Origin: Pseudomonadota bacterium
GTDB lineage: Bacteria > Bdellovibrionota > Bacteriovoracia > Bacteriovoracales > Bacteriovoracaceae
Length of the DNA: 64,000 bases
NCBI GenBank assembly: GCA_027487515.1
Contig: JAIYDL010000023.1
Span: forward strand, 1-64,000
Direction: 5' to 3'
The stretch's first letter is position 1; each line of letters starts with the position of its first letter. Made by a program: the position numbers and the translations under genes. A model generated the notes under the pieces. It had not been told where the DNA came from and did not search any database. It saw only the letters and a list, made by a program, of their open reading frames with translations. This document shows positions 32,697-42,018 of the stretch, piece after piece.

Positions 32697-34085
32697 ATGT
32701 CAACACTATGCTGGGTCCGCAGAGACCTCCGACTCCATGACCACGCCGCTCTCTCAAAAGCTCTCACAGAGAGTGAGACGACCATCGTCTTCGTCTTCGA
32801 CCACCTCATCCTCGGGAAGCTCAAAGACAAGCACGACAAACGCTTGACCTTTATCATGGACTCGCTCAAAGAGATGGAAGCGACGGTCACTGCCCACGGC
32901 TCCTCCATCGTGATCCTCCACGGAGACCCGGTTGAAGAGATCCCTCGACTGGCCTCGGAACTCGGGGTCAAAACCGTCCACTGCAACCGCGACTACGAGC
33001 CCTACGCCAAGGACCGAGACACCAAGGTCGGAAAGCGCCTCCTCGCGCAAGGAATCGCGTTTGATCAGTCGAAAGACTCGGTCTTCTTTGAGAAGCACGA
33101 GGTGCTGACCAACCAAGGCGGAGTCTACAAAGTCTTCACCCCCTACAAGAATAAATGGATCGAAGCCTTCGAAGCCACGGGGAAAATGATCCCGGACTTT
33201 TCGTGCGACCTCGGGCACCTCAGAAAGTTTAAGAACTCGAAGAGCATCACGGCCTTCGATTGGTACGGTGCGCTCGGCTTCGTCCACGCCCCCTCGGCAC
33301 TCGCCGGCGGCACCGCCCACGCGATGAAACGTCTGGCCGACTTCGACCCCAAGATGATCGACTACGCCGAGGCCCGGAACTTCCCTGCAACTCCCGGGAC
33401 CTCCCTGCTCTCCGTCTACATCCGCCATGGGAATGTCTCTGTCAGAGACTTGGTTCGAGCGGGAACGAAGCACCGGAGCGAAGGGGCCAAGACTTGGCTT
33501 TCGGAGATCATCTGGCGGGATTTTTATCAGATGATCCTGGACATGTACCCCCATGTGACGAAGGGTTCGTTTAAGCGGGAGTACGACAGGGTCGTTTTCC
33601 CGGGTGGCGCGCCGGAGTTTACATCCTGGGCCGAAGGCCAGACCGGCTACCCCATCGTCGATGCGGCCATGCGGTGCCTGAACCAAACCGGAATGATGCA
33701 CAATCGGCTCCGGATGGTGGTGGCATCGTTTCTGTGCAAAACCCTTCTCGTCGACTGGAAAAAAGGCGAGCACTACTTCGCCGAGAAACTCCTGGACTTC
33801 GACCTCGCCGCGAACAACGGCGGGTGGCAGTGGTCGGCCAGCACCGGCTGTGATGCCCAACCCTACTTCCGCATCTTTAATCCCTACTCTCAGAGTGAAA
33901 AGTTTGACCCGAAAGGGGAATTCATCCGGCAGTGGGTGCCAGAGCTGGCACACCTCAATGCCCGTGAGATCCACAAACCTGATCCCCTGATGGCCCCCGG
34001 CTACGTCCGCCCGGTTGTGATCTACGAGCTCAATCGCAAGCGTTGCCTTGAACTTTATTCAATCCTCAAAGTAGCGGAAGAATAG
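32697..34085 (+). CDS. phr: Deoxyribodipyrimidine photolyase
   Basis: A 462-residue photolyase/cryptochrome-family protein. The N-terminal alpha/beta antenna domain starts TLCWVRRDLRLHDHAAL. The C-terminal FAD domain carries EIIWRDFYQMIL, GYPIVDAAMRCLNQTGMMHNRLRM, and the family-defining NNGGWQWSASTGCDAQPYFRIFNP. The WQWSASTG segment supports a class I CPD photolyase, repairing pyrimidine dimers with light. It is a single gene. A CarH/LitR-like regulator, a type that often controls photolyases, lies 20 kb away, without evidence of a link. Confidence 0.95.
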   Translation: MSTLCWVRRDLRLHDHAALSKALTESETTIVFVFDHLILGKLKDKHDKRLTFIMDSLKEMEATVTAHGSSIVILHGDPVEEIPRLASELGVKTVHCNRDYEPYAKDRDTKVGKRLLAQGIAFDQSKDSVFFEKHEVLTNQGGVYKVFTPYKNKWIEAFEATGKMIPDFSCDLGHLRKFKNSKSITAFDWYGALGFVHAPSALAGGTAHAMKRLADFDPKMIDYAEARNFPATPGTSLLSVYIRHGNVSVRDLVRAGTKHRSEGAKTWLSEIIWRDFYQMILDMYPHVTKGSFKREYDRVVFPGGAPEFTSWAEGQTGYPIVDAAMRCLNQTGMMHNRLRMVVASFLCKTLLVDWKKGEHYFAEKLLDFDLAANNGGWQWSASTGCDAQPYFRIFNPYSQSEKFDPKGEFIRQWVPELAHLNAREIHKPDPLMAPGYVRPVVIYELNRKRCLELYSILKVAEE

Positions 34086-34157
34086 CCTCCCGACGCCCAC
34101 GGTCAAATACGTTAAAAAATGTCTTAGGTCCCGCCTTTAGAAAAAAGCATTTCCCCC

Positions 34158-34185
34158 CTGACAAGTGATGCAAATCTGATACATT
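34158..34185 (+). promoter_or_regulatory. Candidate promoter of the sdhCAB operon
   Basis: CTGACA (34158-34163), a 16-nt spacer and TACATT (34180-34185) lie 57 bp before the sdhC ATG in an AT-rich 157-bp gap. Both hexamers have one or two mismatches to the housekeeping consensus. Confidence 0.3.
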
Positions 34186-34242
34186 GAAGGCAAAGATATC
34201 TAAGACTTAAATGCATTCTCACTCGAAAGGGAGTTCTTCTGT

Positions 34243-34917
34243 ATGATGACCGCTGCTGTTAATCATTACTTTCGATCTTCCATCGGAAGAAAACACCTGG
34301 TCGCGATCACCGGTCTCCTGCTTTGTGGATTCTTGGTCGGTCACCTCTCAGGGAACCTTCTTCTGCTGGTTGGTCCCGATGCCTTCAACATCTATGCCCA
34401 CAAACTCTTCTCCTTGGGACCGGTCCTTTACCTCATCGAGGCGGGCCTTGCTCTGGTTTTCCTCGTTCACCTCTACCTTGCGGCCAGACTGAACATCGAA
34501 AACCGTCAGGCCCGGGGTCAATACACGCTCAAGACGAGGACCGGCCGAGGCACAACACTCATGTCTGCGTCGATGCCCTACACGGGCGCTGTTCTCTTGA
34601 TCTTCATCATCCTTCACCTCCTGAACCTGAAGTTCGGCACGAACTACCAGACGCAGGTTGATGGAGTGCAGATGCGAGACATCTACCGGACCACCGTGGA
34701 GTTTTTCCAGAGCCCGGTCAACGTCGCCTGGTACGTGTTCGCCATGGCCTGCGCCGGGTTCCACACCGCCCACGGCTTCTCCTCGGCCTTCCAGTCCTTG
34801 GGTTTGAACTTTCCGAAGTACTATCCGAAAATCAAAATCATCAGCTACCTGTATGCTGTCACGATCGCCGGAGGCTTCGCCTTCTTGTCGATCTGGTGCT
34901 ACCTGAAGGGAGTATAA
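34243..34917 (+). CDS. sdhC: Succinate dehydrogenase/fumarate reductase cytochrome b subunit
   Basis: A 224-residue integral membrane protein with five predicted helices (about 18-40, 60-85, 108-130, 160-180 and 200-220). Heme-ligand His candidates lie in the hydrophobic segments ([41 protein letters not shown]). A single five-helix subunit without SdhD is the type B complex II found in Bacteroidota, epsilon- and some deltaproteobacterial groups. It is first in sdhC-A-B with a 1-bp gap to sdhA. Confidence 0.9.
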   Translation: MMTAAVNHYFRSSIGRKHLVAITGLLLCGFLVGHLSGNLLLLVGPDAFNIYAHKLFSLGPVLYLIEAGLALVFLVHLYLAARLNIENRQARGQYTLKTRTGRGTTLMSASMPYTGAVLLIFIILHLLNLKFGTNYQTQVDGVQMRDIYRTTVEFFQSPVNVAWYVFAMACAGFHTAHGFSSAFQSLGLNFPKYYPKIKIISYLYAVTIAGGFAFLSIWCYLKGV

Positions 34918-34918
34918 C

Positions 34919-36838
34919 ATGAGCTTTAATCTCGACCCGAAAATCCCGGCCGGCCCGCTCTCTGAAAAGTGGGACAAGCATAAGTTTGAAATGAAGCGCG
35001 TGAACCCGGCCAACAAGCGCAAGTTCACCGTCATCGTCGTCGGCACCGGCCTCGCTGGCGGTTCTGCGGCTGCCACTCTGGCGGAACTCGGCTACAACGT
35101 TCTCTCATTCTGCATCCAAGATACTCCCCGGCGAGCGCACTCCATCGCTGCCCAAGGGGGAATCAACGGTGCCAAGAACTACCCCAACGACGGGGACTCC
35201 GTTCGAAACCTCTTCTACGACACCATCAAGGGCGGGGACTACCGCTCTCGGGAAGCCAACGTCTACCGTCTGGCACAGGTGTCGAATAACATCATCGACC
35301 AAATGGTTTCTCAGGGCGTACCGTTTGCTCGCGAGTACGGCGGCTACCTGGACAACCGCTCCTTCGGAGGAGCGCAGGTTTCACGGACTTTCTACGCCCG
35401 AGGTCAGACCGGTCAGCAGCTCCTTCTCGGGGCGTACTCCGGAATGATGAAGATGGTCGCGAAAGGGAAGATCAAGCAGTTCACTCGTCGGGAGATGATG
35501 GATCTGGTGGTCGTTAACGGAAAGGCCCGCGGAATCATCGTCAAGAACCTCATCACGGGAGAACTCGAGCGCTATGCTGCGGACGCGGTTCTTCTTTGCA
35601 CCGGCGGCTACGGGAACGTTTTCTACCTCTCAACGAATGCCCAGCACTCGAACGTGACCGCGGCTTGGCGCTGCTACAAGCGCGGCGCTGGGTTTGCGAA
35701 CCCATGCTTCACGCAGATCCACCCGACGTGTATTCCGGTTCACGGCGACTACCAGTCCAAGCTCACGCTCATGTCCGAATCTCTGCGAAACGATGGCCGG
35801 GTTTGGGTGCCGAAGAAACAGGGCGACACTAGAAAGCCCGCCGAGATTCCAGAGGAAGAACGGGACTATTACCTCGAGCGCATCTACCCATCCTTCGGGA
35901 ACCTTGCCCCGAGAGACGTGTCTTCTCGGCAGGCCAAGTTCCGCTGCGACGAGGGCCTCGGTGTGGGTCCGACCAAGCAAGCCGTTTACCTCGACTTCCG
36001 TGACGCCATCAAGCGCGACGGCAAGGAAGTGATCGCCGCACGCTACGGAAACCTCTTCGAAATGTACGAACGGATTACCGCGGATAACCCGTACAATACG
36101 CCGATGATGATCTACCCGGCGGTTCACTACACCATGGGTGGCCTGTGGGTTGATTACAATCTCCAGTCCACGGTCCCTGGGCTCCACGTCCTCGGAGAAG
36201 CGAACTTCTCGGACCACGGCGCAAACCGGCTCGGGGCCTCGGCCCTCATGCAAGGGCTCGCCGACGGGTACTTCGTTGCGCCGTACACCATCAGTAACTA
36301 CCTCGCGTCGACGCCACTTGAAAAAGTGACCGTCGATGACAACGCCTTCAAGGATGCCGAGCAAGCGGTGAAACTCCAGACCGCGAAGCTTCTGGGTATC
36401 AAAGGCTCTCGCACCGCAACTGATTTCCACCGCGCCCTAGGTCATTACATGTGGGATTACGTGGGCATGAGCCGGAGTGAAAAAGGTCTCAAGACTGCGC
36501 TCGACGGCATCCGAAAACTTAAGGAAGAGTTCTGGAGTGACCTGAAGCTCAACGGCGACACGTCCAACTACAACCTCGAGCTCCACCGAGCGACCCGAGT
36601 TGCGGACTTCATCGAACTCGGTGAGCTGATGGCCCTCGACGCTCTTGAGCGGCGGGAATCCTGCGGTGGTCACTTCCGGGAAGAGTACCAGACGGCCGAC
36701 AACGAGGCCAAGCGTGACGACGAGAACTTCACCCACGCCGCGGTCTGGGAATACACCGGAGCGAACTCGAGTCCGGTCCGCCACAAAGAAGAGTTGGTAT
36801 TCGAGAACGTTAAACTTGCGACCCGTTCCTATAAATAA
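34919..36838 (+). CDS. sdhA: Succinate dehydrogenase/fumarate reductase flavoprotein subunit
   Basis: A 639-residue flavoprotein. The FAD-binding fold starts [14 protein letters not shown] near residue 38. His74 in [16 protein letters not shown] is the expected covalent FAD attachment site. Active-site motifs [10 protein letters not shown] and [15 protein letters not shown] are present. It interconverts succinate and fumarate on the cytoplasmic face of the membrane. It is closest in layout to the long (about 640-aa) Bacteroidota-type SdhA. Confidence 0.96.
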   Translation: MSFNLDPKIPAGPLSEKWDKHKFEMKRVNPANKRKFTVIVVGTGLAGGSAAATLAELGYNVLSFCIQDTPRRAHSIAAQGGINGAKNYPNDGDSVRNLFYDTIKGGDYRSREANVYRLAQVSNNIIDQMVSQGVPFAREYGGYLDNRSFGGAQVSRTFYARGQTGQQLLLGAYSGMMKMVAKGKIKQFTRREMMDLVVVNGKARGIIVKNLITGELERYAADAVLLCTGGYGNVFYLSTNAQHSNVTAAWRCYKRGAGFANPCFTQIHPTCIPVHGDYQSKLTLMSESLRNDGRVWVPKKQGDTRKPAEIPEEERDYYLERIYPSFGNLAPRDVSSRQAKFRCDEGLGVGPTKQAVYLDFRDAIKRDGKEVIAARYGNLFEMYERITADNPYNTPMMIYPAVHYTMGGLWVDYNLQSTVPGLHVLGEANFSDHGANRLGASALMQGLADGYFVAPYTISNYLASTPLEKVTVDDNAFKDAEQAVKLQTAKLLGIKGSRTATDFHRALGHYMWDYVGMSRSEKGLKTALDGIRKLKEEFWSDLKLNGDTSNYNLELHRATRVADFIELGELMALDALERRESCGGHFREEYQTADNEAKRDDENFTHAAVWEYTGANSSPVRHKEELVFENVKLATRSYK

Positions 36839-36851
36839 TTGAGGAGTCCCT

Positions 36852-37643
36852 ATGGCCACCACCAACAATATGACACTGAACCTCAAGATCTGGCGTCAGA
36901 AAGACAAGACAAGCGAAGGCAAGCTCGTCGACTACCGGGTGGAGAACGTGTCTCCCGACATGTCCTTCCTCGAAATGATCGACGTCCTTAATGACCAACT
37001 CGTCCGCAAGGGCGAGGACACGATCGCCTTCGACCACGATTGCCGAGAGGGTATCTGCGGCATGTGCTCCATGATGATCAACGGCAAGGCCCACGGTGGG
37101 TTCAAGAACACCACCACCTGCCAAGTGCACATGCGCCTCTACAAAGACGGTGACACCGTTGTGATCGAACCCTTCCGTGCGAAGGCGTTCCCGATCGTCA
37201 AAGACCTCACCGTTGACCGGTCGGCGATCGACAAGGTCATGGCGGCCGGCGGATTCATCACCGCGAACACCGGAAATGCTCCGGATGCGAATGCCATGCT
37301 GATCCCAAAACCAGTGGCAGACGAAGCCATGGACGCCGCTGCTTGCATCGGCTGTGGGGCCTGTGTCGCTTCTTGCCCGAACGGATCCGGCATGCTCTTC
37401 ATGGGAGCGAAAGTCTCTCAGCTCGCACTCCTTCCGCAAGGTCAGCCTGAGTCTCCGAAGCGCGCCCTGAACATGGTGTACACCCATGATACGGTTGGTT
37501 TCGGGAACTGTACCACCCATGCAGAATGTGAGGCGACGTGTCCGAAAGGCATCTCCATCGAACACATCGCTCGCATGAACCGTGAGTACCTTAAGGCCGC
37601 CTTCACGTACCACGAAAAAAATCGCTCAGAAGGCGCCGGCTAA
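36852..37643 (+). CDS. sdhB: Succinate dehydrogenase/fumarate reductase iron-sulfur subunit
   Basis: A 263-residue protein with all three clusters readable: the [2Fe-2S] ligands in CREGICGMCSMM plus a later Cys, the [4Fe-4S] motif CIGCGACVASCPN, and the [3Fe-4S] region CTTHAECEATCPKGIS. It carries electrons from SdhA to the membrane heme/quinone site. GAGGAG lies 7 nt upstream. A strong terminator 16 bp after its stop ends the operon. Confidence 0.96.
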   Translation: MATTNNMTLNLKIWRQKDKTSEGKLVDYRVENVSPDMSFLEMIDVLNDQLVRKGEDTIAFDHDCREGICGMCSMMINGKAHGGFKNTTTCQVHMRLYKDGDTVVIEPFRAKAFPIVKDLTVDRSAIDKVMAAGGFITANTGNAPDANAMLIPKPVADEAMDAAACIGCGACVASCPNGSGMLFMGAKVSQLALLPQGQPESPKRALNMVYTHDTVGFGNCTTHAECEATCPKGISIEHIARMNREYLKAAFTYHEKNRSEGAG

Positions 37644-37658
37644 ACAACACTTCTCTGG

Positions 37659-37685
37659 AAGGCCCCGGACTGGGGCCTTTTTTTA
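37659..37685 (+). terminator. Rho-independent terminator of sdhCAB
   Basis: AAGGCCCC (37659-37666) and GGGGCCTT (37672-37679) pair around loop GGACT and are followed by seven T residues (37678-37684). A textbook terminator. Confidence 0.9.
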
Positions 37686-37689
37686 TTCC

Positions 37690-38151
37690 ATGACACCAAT
37701 GACCTGGTCACGAGAGTCTCACACCGTCAGCACTGATCCGAGGCTCTTAGACCTCGAGCGAATCCACCGGTTTCTTCACACCTCGTACTGGGCCCGGGGG
37801 ATTCCTTTGCCGACGGTCCAAAAGTCGATCTCCCAGTCTCTGAACTTTGGCCTCTACCTCACGAATTCGACGGGCCCAGGTACCCAAATCGGTTTTGCCC
37901 GCGTTGTCAGTGACTTCTCGACCTTCGCTTACCTCTGCGATGTCTACGTTGAAGAATCGCACCGGGGACAAGGACTCTCCAAGTGGCTCCTCGAGTGCAT
38001 CCTGGCCCATCCCGAACTCCAAGGGCTGCGGCGCCTGTGCCTAGGAACAAAAGATGCGCAGGGCCTCTACGCCCAGTTTGGATTTGCGGTTCATCCGAAC
38101 CCCGAGAACTGGATGGAGATCAAGCGCTCCGATGTCTACCTTCGTGCGTAG
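37690..38151 (+). CDS. GNAT-family N-acetyltransferase
   Basis: A 153-residue protein with the GNAT fold. The acetyl-CoA loop is ESHRGQGLSKWLLE, preceded by the beta4 strand TFAYLCDVYVEE and followed by LCLGTKDAQGLYAQFGF. It most resembles the YjdJ/ArgA-like single-domain GNATs with an N-terminal DLERIHRFLHTSYWARGIP segment. The substrate is unknown. ATG at 37690 or 37699 are both possible; an upstream extension would run through the sdh terminator. Confidence 0.82.
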   Translation: MTPMTWSRESHTVSTDPRLLDLERIHRFLHTSYWARGIPLPTVQKSISQSLNFGLYLTNSTGPGTQIGFARVVSDFSTFAYLCDVYVEESHRGQGLSKWLLECILAHPELQGLRRLCLGTKDAQGLYAQFGFAVHPNPENWMEIKRSDVYLRA

Positions 38152-38239
38152 GACGGGAGAGAGAATTCATTCTGTCGTCGATGGCCGTTGAATCGCCGCT
38201 GCCATTGCTAAGTCTAACGACTTACTCCATACTGGCGCG

Positions 38240-39064
38240 ATGATCCGATCCATCCTTTTACTTCTCGTTGCCATGCTCTCCATCCAATTTTCGGCGTCTC
38301 AGGCGAAGCAGCTTTTCCCTCTCCTGGGCACCGCTGGCACCGCAGGCCTGCGACTCCTCTTCGCGAGTGCCCTGATGGCCGCGTGGTTCAAACCCTGGCG
38401 GATGCGCTTCTCAAAAAACGTCTGGTTCTACGGCACTTCTCTCGGACTCATGAACTTCAGCTTTTACTTTGCCCTCCAGCGAATTCCCCTCGGGATCGGC
38501 GTGGCGCTCGAATTCGTCGGGCCCTTGGCGGTCGCGATCTTCACGTCGAAGACGAAACTCGATTACGTCTGGGCCCTCGTCGCGGGTCTTGGGATCGTTC
38601 TGCTAATTCCTGAAGAGAGCGCGGGAGCGGGAGGCCTCGATCCCATCGGCATCGGCCTCGCCCTCCTCGCCGGAGGTTTCTGGGCCCTCTACATCCTCTT
38701 CGGAAAGCGAGTGGGATCGGAGTCCACGGGTGGAGTCGCCGCCAGCATGGGAATGCTCGTGGCCGCCCTGATCGTTTTTCCTCTGGGAATACTCATCGAT
38801 GGACCTCGGCTCTTAAACCTCGACGCGCTCCCTGCCGTCTTCCTCGTCGCCGCTCTCGGAAGCGCTCTGCCGTATACACTGGAGCTGATCGCTCTTCGTA
38901 ACCTTCCGCCTCGGACGTTTGGCGTTCTCATGAGCCTTGAACCGGCGCTGGCCGCACTCATGGGATTCACGTTCCTCACGGAGCACTTGTCCCCGCTGCA
39001 ATCGGCGGCGATCCTGTGTGTTGTGATCTCCTCCCTGGGAAGTGCTGTTTCCAATAAAAACTGA
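38240..39064 (+). CDS. EamA/RhtA-like drug/metabolite exporter
   Basis: A 274-residue membrane protein with about ten helices in two repeated EamA halves (residues 1-135 and 140-270). The motif SLEPALAALMGFTFLTEHLSPLQ near the end is typical of RhtA-type threonine/homoserine exporters, a DMT-superfamily branch. Related proteins export amino acids or nucleosides; the substrate is not settled by sequence alone. It is a single gene. Confidence 0.85.
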   Translation: MIRSILLLLVAMLSIQFSASQAKQLFPLLGTAGTAGLRLLFASALMAAWFKPWRMRFSKNVWFYGTSLGLMNFSFYFALQRIPLGIGVALEFVGPLAVAIFTSKTKLDYVWALVAGLGIVLLIPEESAGAGGLDPIGIGLALLAGGFWALYILFGKRVGSESTGGVAASMGMLVAALIVFPLGILIDGPRLLNLDALPAVFLVAALGSALPYTLELIALRNLPPRTFGVLMSLEPALAALMGFTFLTEHLSPLQSAAILCVVISSLGSAVSNKN

Positions 39065-39257
39065 TCGAAGCAGTCGGCCCGGGCTTTGACCGGTGTGGCT
39101 TTCAAGTCATCAGGGTTTTCGAGACCATCCACAGGCGCTGAGTGATTGTGCCGGTACATGACGAAAGGGCAAAGAGATCAAACACCTGATCCTAACCGCG
39201 GATTAACAATCCAACTCATGAATTTCATGTCATGCTTTTTTTATATGGAGGTCATTC

Positions 39258-40304
39258 ATGCGAATTGGAATCGCTCTTTTCTTCTTTTGCCTCACTCTCA
39301 CGTCACAGGCCGAAACAAACTTCGATCGAGTGCAGTCCCTGAAGACCGTGAACCGAATCGCCTTCGGGTCATGTAACAACCAAAATGATCAGCAGCCTCT
39401 GTGGCCAGATATCCAGAGCCAAAAGCCAGATCTTTGGATCTGGGGCGGCGACACGGTGTACGCCGACTGGGGAGGGAGTGACGAAACCGTCGCAAGTTCC
39501 TACCAAAAACTCCTCGCACAACCGGAGTTCGCGGCCTTTCGTCAGGTGACTCCGATGATCGGAACCTGGGACGACCACGACTACGGGCACGACAATGCAG
39601 ATGGCCGTCTCTCCTACAAGCAAGAGAGCCAACGGCAGTTTCAAGACTTCTACGACATCCCCGTGGATCACCCGCTCCGCCAACGGGAAGGCGTCTACTC
39701 GAGCTACGAGTTCGGTGAGGACCAGCACAAGATCAAAGTCATCTTGCTCGATAACCGCTACCACAAAAACCTCGAGCCCGGGGCACCGATGCTCGGAGAG
39801 CAGCAGTGGCAATGGCTGGAGCAAGAGTTCAAGACTTCGACGGCCCAGCTTCACATCATCGTCACGGGCCTGTCGATCTTTTCACCGACCATGCCCTACT
39901 CGGAAGAGTGGAACGAGATCCCGCGGGAAGTGAAGCGCCTCCAAGACCTTCTCAAAAATTACAAGGTCAAAGCTCCGGTGTTCCTCACGGGGGACAAGCA
40001 CTTCTCCACCATCTTCAAGTACTGGGGCCAGCTCGAATTTCTTTCGAGCGGGATGACCCACACTGCTCCGTCCAAGACCTGGTGGTACCTCGCTCGGAAG
40101 TATCCGAAGACCTACTTCGGTCTTTCATACGGGATCATCGACGTTTCGTGGGAAGAATCAACTCCGAAGCTCACCCTCTTCATCCGCGACGGGCGCCGGG
40201 ACATTCACAAGACCAAGGTCATCTGGCGGAATAACACCTGGGAGTTCACGGAGAAATCCACCGAACCTTCGATGCAATGGGATCTCGCGGCTCCGGTGGA
40301 CTAG
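39258..40304 (+). CDS. PhoD-like secreted alkaline phosphatase/phosphodiesterase
   Basis: A 348-residue exported protein with signal peptide about 1-18 and a PhoD-type metallophosphatase core: FGSCNNQ, WGGDTVYADW, GTWDDHDYGHD, LLDNRYHKN and FLTGDKHFS supply the metal ligands. PhoD enzymes hydrolyse phosphomono- and diesters using Fe3+ and Ca2+. TGGAGG precedes the ATG. It ends MQWDLAAPVD. A degraded copy of this 3' end lies 1,654 bp downstream, showing that the gene's tail was inside a tandem duplication. Confidence 0.9.
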   Translation: MRIGIALFFFCLTLTSQAETNFDRVQSLKTVNRIAFGSCNNQNDQQPLWPDIQSQKPDLWIWGGDTVYADWGGSDETVASSYQKLLAQPEFAAFRQVTPMIGTWDDHDYGHDNADGRLSYKQESQRQFQDFYDIPVDHPLRQREGVYSSYEFGEDQHKIKVILLDNRYHKNLEPGAPMLGEQQWQWLEQEFKTSTAQLHIIVTGLSIFSPTMPYSEEWNEIPREVKRLQDLLKNYKVKAPVFLTGDKHFSTIFKYWGQLEFLSSGMTHTAPSKTWWYLARKYPKTYFGLSYGIIDVSWEESTPKLTLFIRDGRRDIHKTKVIWRNNTWEFTEKSTEPSMQWDLAAPVD

Positions 40305-40314
40305 ACTCAAACTC

Positions 40315-40353
40315 AAAAAAAAAGGACCTCCGGAGCTAACCCTCCGAAGGTCC
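40315..40353 (-). terminator. Rho-independent terminator of Cys-ladder gene A
   Basis: GGACCTCCGGAG (40324-40335) and CTCCGAAGGTCC (40342-40353) form a stem with one mismatch around CTAACC. On the minus strand it is followed by nine T residues. It may also stop phoD transcripts arriving from the left. Confidence 0.8.
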
Positions 40354-40364
40354 CCAAGGGAATC

Positions 40365-41681
40365 TTACTTCAATTCAACGAAGGTTCCTTCGTAGAGCTT
40401 TGAAGTCTCAGGTTTGGTAGCGTTCATCAGCACACCACCAAGGTTCAGCGTCGACGAGAGTTTTAGGCTCAGGCGCATGTTCTTCTTCTTGAGGTCTCGC
40501 TTCAGGGCATTCGTGAGATCAATCGAAAGGGCCGGTTTCCCATCCACCACTCCGAGGTCGACACCCAGAGAAGGGTACGAAGCCACGAGCTCCGCGATCG
40601 TCCGGGTCCCCGTGAGGACACCTTTGTGCGTGATCTTCAGATCGACCGCACCAGTGGCCGAGATCTGTCCATCGAGCACAATCAAGAGCTTCTTGGAGGC
40701 TTCAGTCACCGAAGCTTTGGTGATCGCCGTCGGAAGTGCGATCGGAAGCATTTCTTTCGAGAGCACTTCGAGGATCAAGCGGGACTTGAGTTCAATGGTG
40801 TCGCGGGTGTTAGACGCGATGGTGACTTCTTTCTTCTTCAGAACAACGAAGACCGACGGCTCCTTCCCGAGTTTAGCGTCGATGGAGAAAGCCTTGAACT
40901 GAGCGCTGTCTTCTGTAATGACGATCTGGACCGGGAACTCTTCGACGAGGCCGTTGGTCAACACTTCGACTTCAATCTTCGACTTCAGGGTCTTCTGGGC
41001 TGTGCGGTTCACGGTTTCAGGACGCGTACAAGCATAGCTCTCTGTGCGGTACTGGGTTTCCATCCGGCAGACCGGGACGCTGTACGGGACATTCTCGCAG
41101 ACGTTTTGACCAGGGATCGTTTCACAACGCTGCCTTGAAACCGTGTCACAGTCAGTGTCGCTGTAGGGAACTTGACGGCAGATCTGCTGCCCCGGAACAT
41201 CCCGGCAGTCGCGGCCTCCACCTACGGTCGTGCAGTGAGTTCCACCACCAACCGTCGTGCAATGCTGGGTGCCGTCCGGTCGAGTCCTGCAGACTTCCCG
41301 TGTTGGCCTTTCAACACAAACCTGGCGGGTCGGGATGTCTCGGCACTCACTTCGTCCTGGCCCGTGGCTACACTCCTGGCGGTAGCGGGTGACCTGGCGG
41401 CAAATCCGCTCCGGTTCACTCCAGCAGCGCTGAGAAGATGGGACCCATGAACATTCCTGGCGGTACCGTGTCTCTTGAGTACAGACTTCGCGCTGCCCCG
41501 CTGGAACCTGCCGTGTGCAGGTATCCGGGACTTGAACGACTTCCGGGGTTACGACGGTGATCTTCTTCTCCGCGGTCAGAACTTCAGCGTTCTGGCCTGA
41601 GAACTGGAACTGGGACTCGAGCTGTGCATTCGTGATTGAAGGCACAAGCATGACGATGAATAGCGCGATTCTGCTGATCAT
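40365..41681 (-). CDS. Secreted Cys-ladder protein, copy A
   Basis: A 438-residue exported protein with signal peptide about 1-19 (MISRIALFIVMLVPSITNA). Residues about 54-225 hold 18 cysteines in a ladder of roughly 9-11-residue steps, such as CRDIPTRQVC, CVERPTREVC, CTTVGGGTHC, CTTVGGGRDC, CRDVPGQQIC and CETIPGQNVC, each C-x(7-9)-C. This suggests a disulfide-stapled repeat stalk. The C-terminal 210 residues are beta-rich and Cys-free. By eye it differs from copy B at about 56 of 438 positions with no gap. AAGGAG precedes the ATG. No known family is recognised; extracytoplasmic structural or adhesive roles are guesses. Confidence 0.82.
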   Translation of the reverse strand: MISRIALFIVMLVPSITNAQLESQFQFSGQNAEVLTAEKKITVVTPEVVQVPDTCTRQVPAGQREVCTQETRYRQECSWVPSSQRCWSEPERICRQVTRYRQECSHGPGRSECRDIPTRQVCVERPTREVCRTRPDGTQHCTTVGGGTHCTTVGGGRDCRDVPGQQICRQVPYSDTDCDTVSRQRCETIPGQNVCENVPYSVPVCRMETQYRTESYACTRPETVNRTAQKTLKSKIEVEVLTNGLVEEFPVQIVITEDSAQFKAFSIDAKLGKEPSVFVVLKKKEVTIASNTRDTIELKSRLILEVLSKEMLPIALPTAITKASVTEASKKLLIVLDGQISATGAVDLKITHKGVLTGTRTIAELVASYPSLGVDLGVVDGKPALSIDLTNALKRDLKKKNMRLSLKLSSTLNLGGVLMNATKPETSKLYEGTFVELK

Positions 41682-41859
41682 TCTGACACTCCTTGTGTTT
41701 TACTTGAGCGCCCCAGTTGCAAATCGTTGGCCAACAACTGTGTAAAAAAATCCCAGTACTTAACGCGGGTCACATTGATACCAGGGCCAGAATGGTTCAG
41801 TTGCTTTCGCTCTTATCTTCGTCCCATGGTCAAGCTACGCCGGTCGGCACAGGGACCGG

Positions 41860-41958
41860 GACTGGTGGTATCTGGCCCGGTAGCTTCTCAATACATTCTT
41901 AGATTTTTCTTAAGGGGCAATTGATATGAAATGGAATCTGGCAGCACCGGTTGACTAG
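41860..41958 (+). pseudogene. Remnant of the phoD 3' end
   Basis: The stretch 41926-41958 reads MKWNLAAPVD and stop, matching the phoD end MQWDLAAPVD at 40272-40304, with matching flanks after the stop. At 41860-41883 the sequence reads DWWYLAR then a stop, matching TWWYLAR in phoD near 40077. In phoD these two segments are about 195 bp apart and here 66 bp, implying a deletion of about 129 bp. No start or reading frame is left. Confidence 0.75.
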
Positions 41959-41970
41959 AAACAAAATCAC

Positions 41971-42007
41971 AAAAAAAGGACCTCCGGAGCTAACCCTCCG
42001 AAGGTCC
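41971..42007 (-). terminator. Rho-independent terminator of Cys-ladder gene B
   Basis: The same hairpin as at 40324-40353, here GGACCTCCGGAG (41978-41989) and CTCCGAAGGTCC (41996-42007), followed on the minus strand by seven T residues. Confidence 0.8.
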
Positions 42008-42018
42008 CCAAGGGAATC

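Larger units (their letters stand above)
40272..41796. repeat. Tandem duplication, copy A
   Basis: Copy A runs from the phoD codons for MQWDLAAPVD, through a terminator and the Cys-ladder gene, to its upstream region. Every landmark recurs 1,654 bp downstream without a net indel: phoD tail 40272/41926, gene stop 40365/42019, gene start 41681/43335, and TCCCAG end 41756/43410. Similarity fades after about 41796. Confidence 0.9.
41682..42018. other. Intergenic region holding the duplication junction
   Basis: This 337-bp gap contains, left to right, the ribosome site and upstream region of copy A (shared with copy B to about 41796), a junction zone without a clear match, decayed phoD sequence (41860-41958), and the terminator of copy B (41971-42007). 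No other gene is supported. Confidence 0.75.

Noticed and set aside
32754..33974. 406-codon minus-strand frame opposite the photolyase
   Set aside because: The photolyase motifs are clear on the plus strand; the minus frame has no recognisable feature.
39065..39257. Small RNA or gene in the 193-bp gap before phoD
   Set aside because: No open frame with a ribosome site and no strong stem with a T-run was found; only the phoD ribosome site is convincing.
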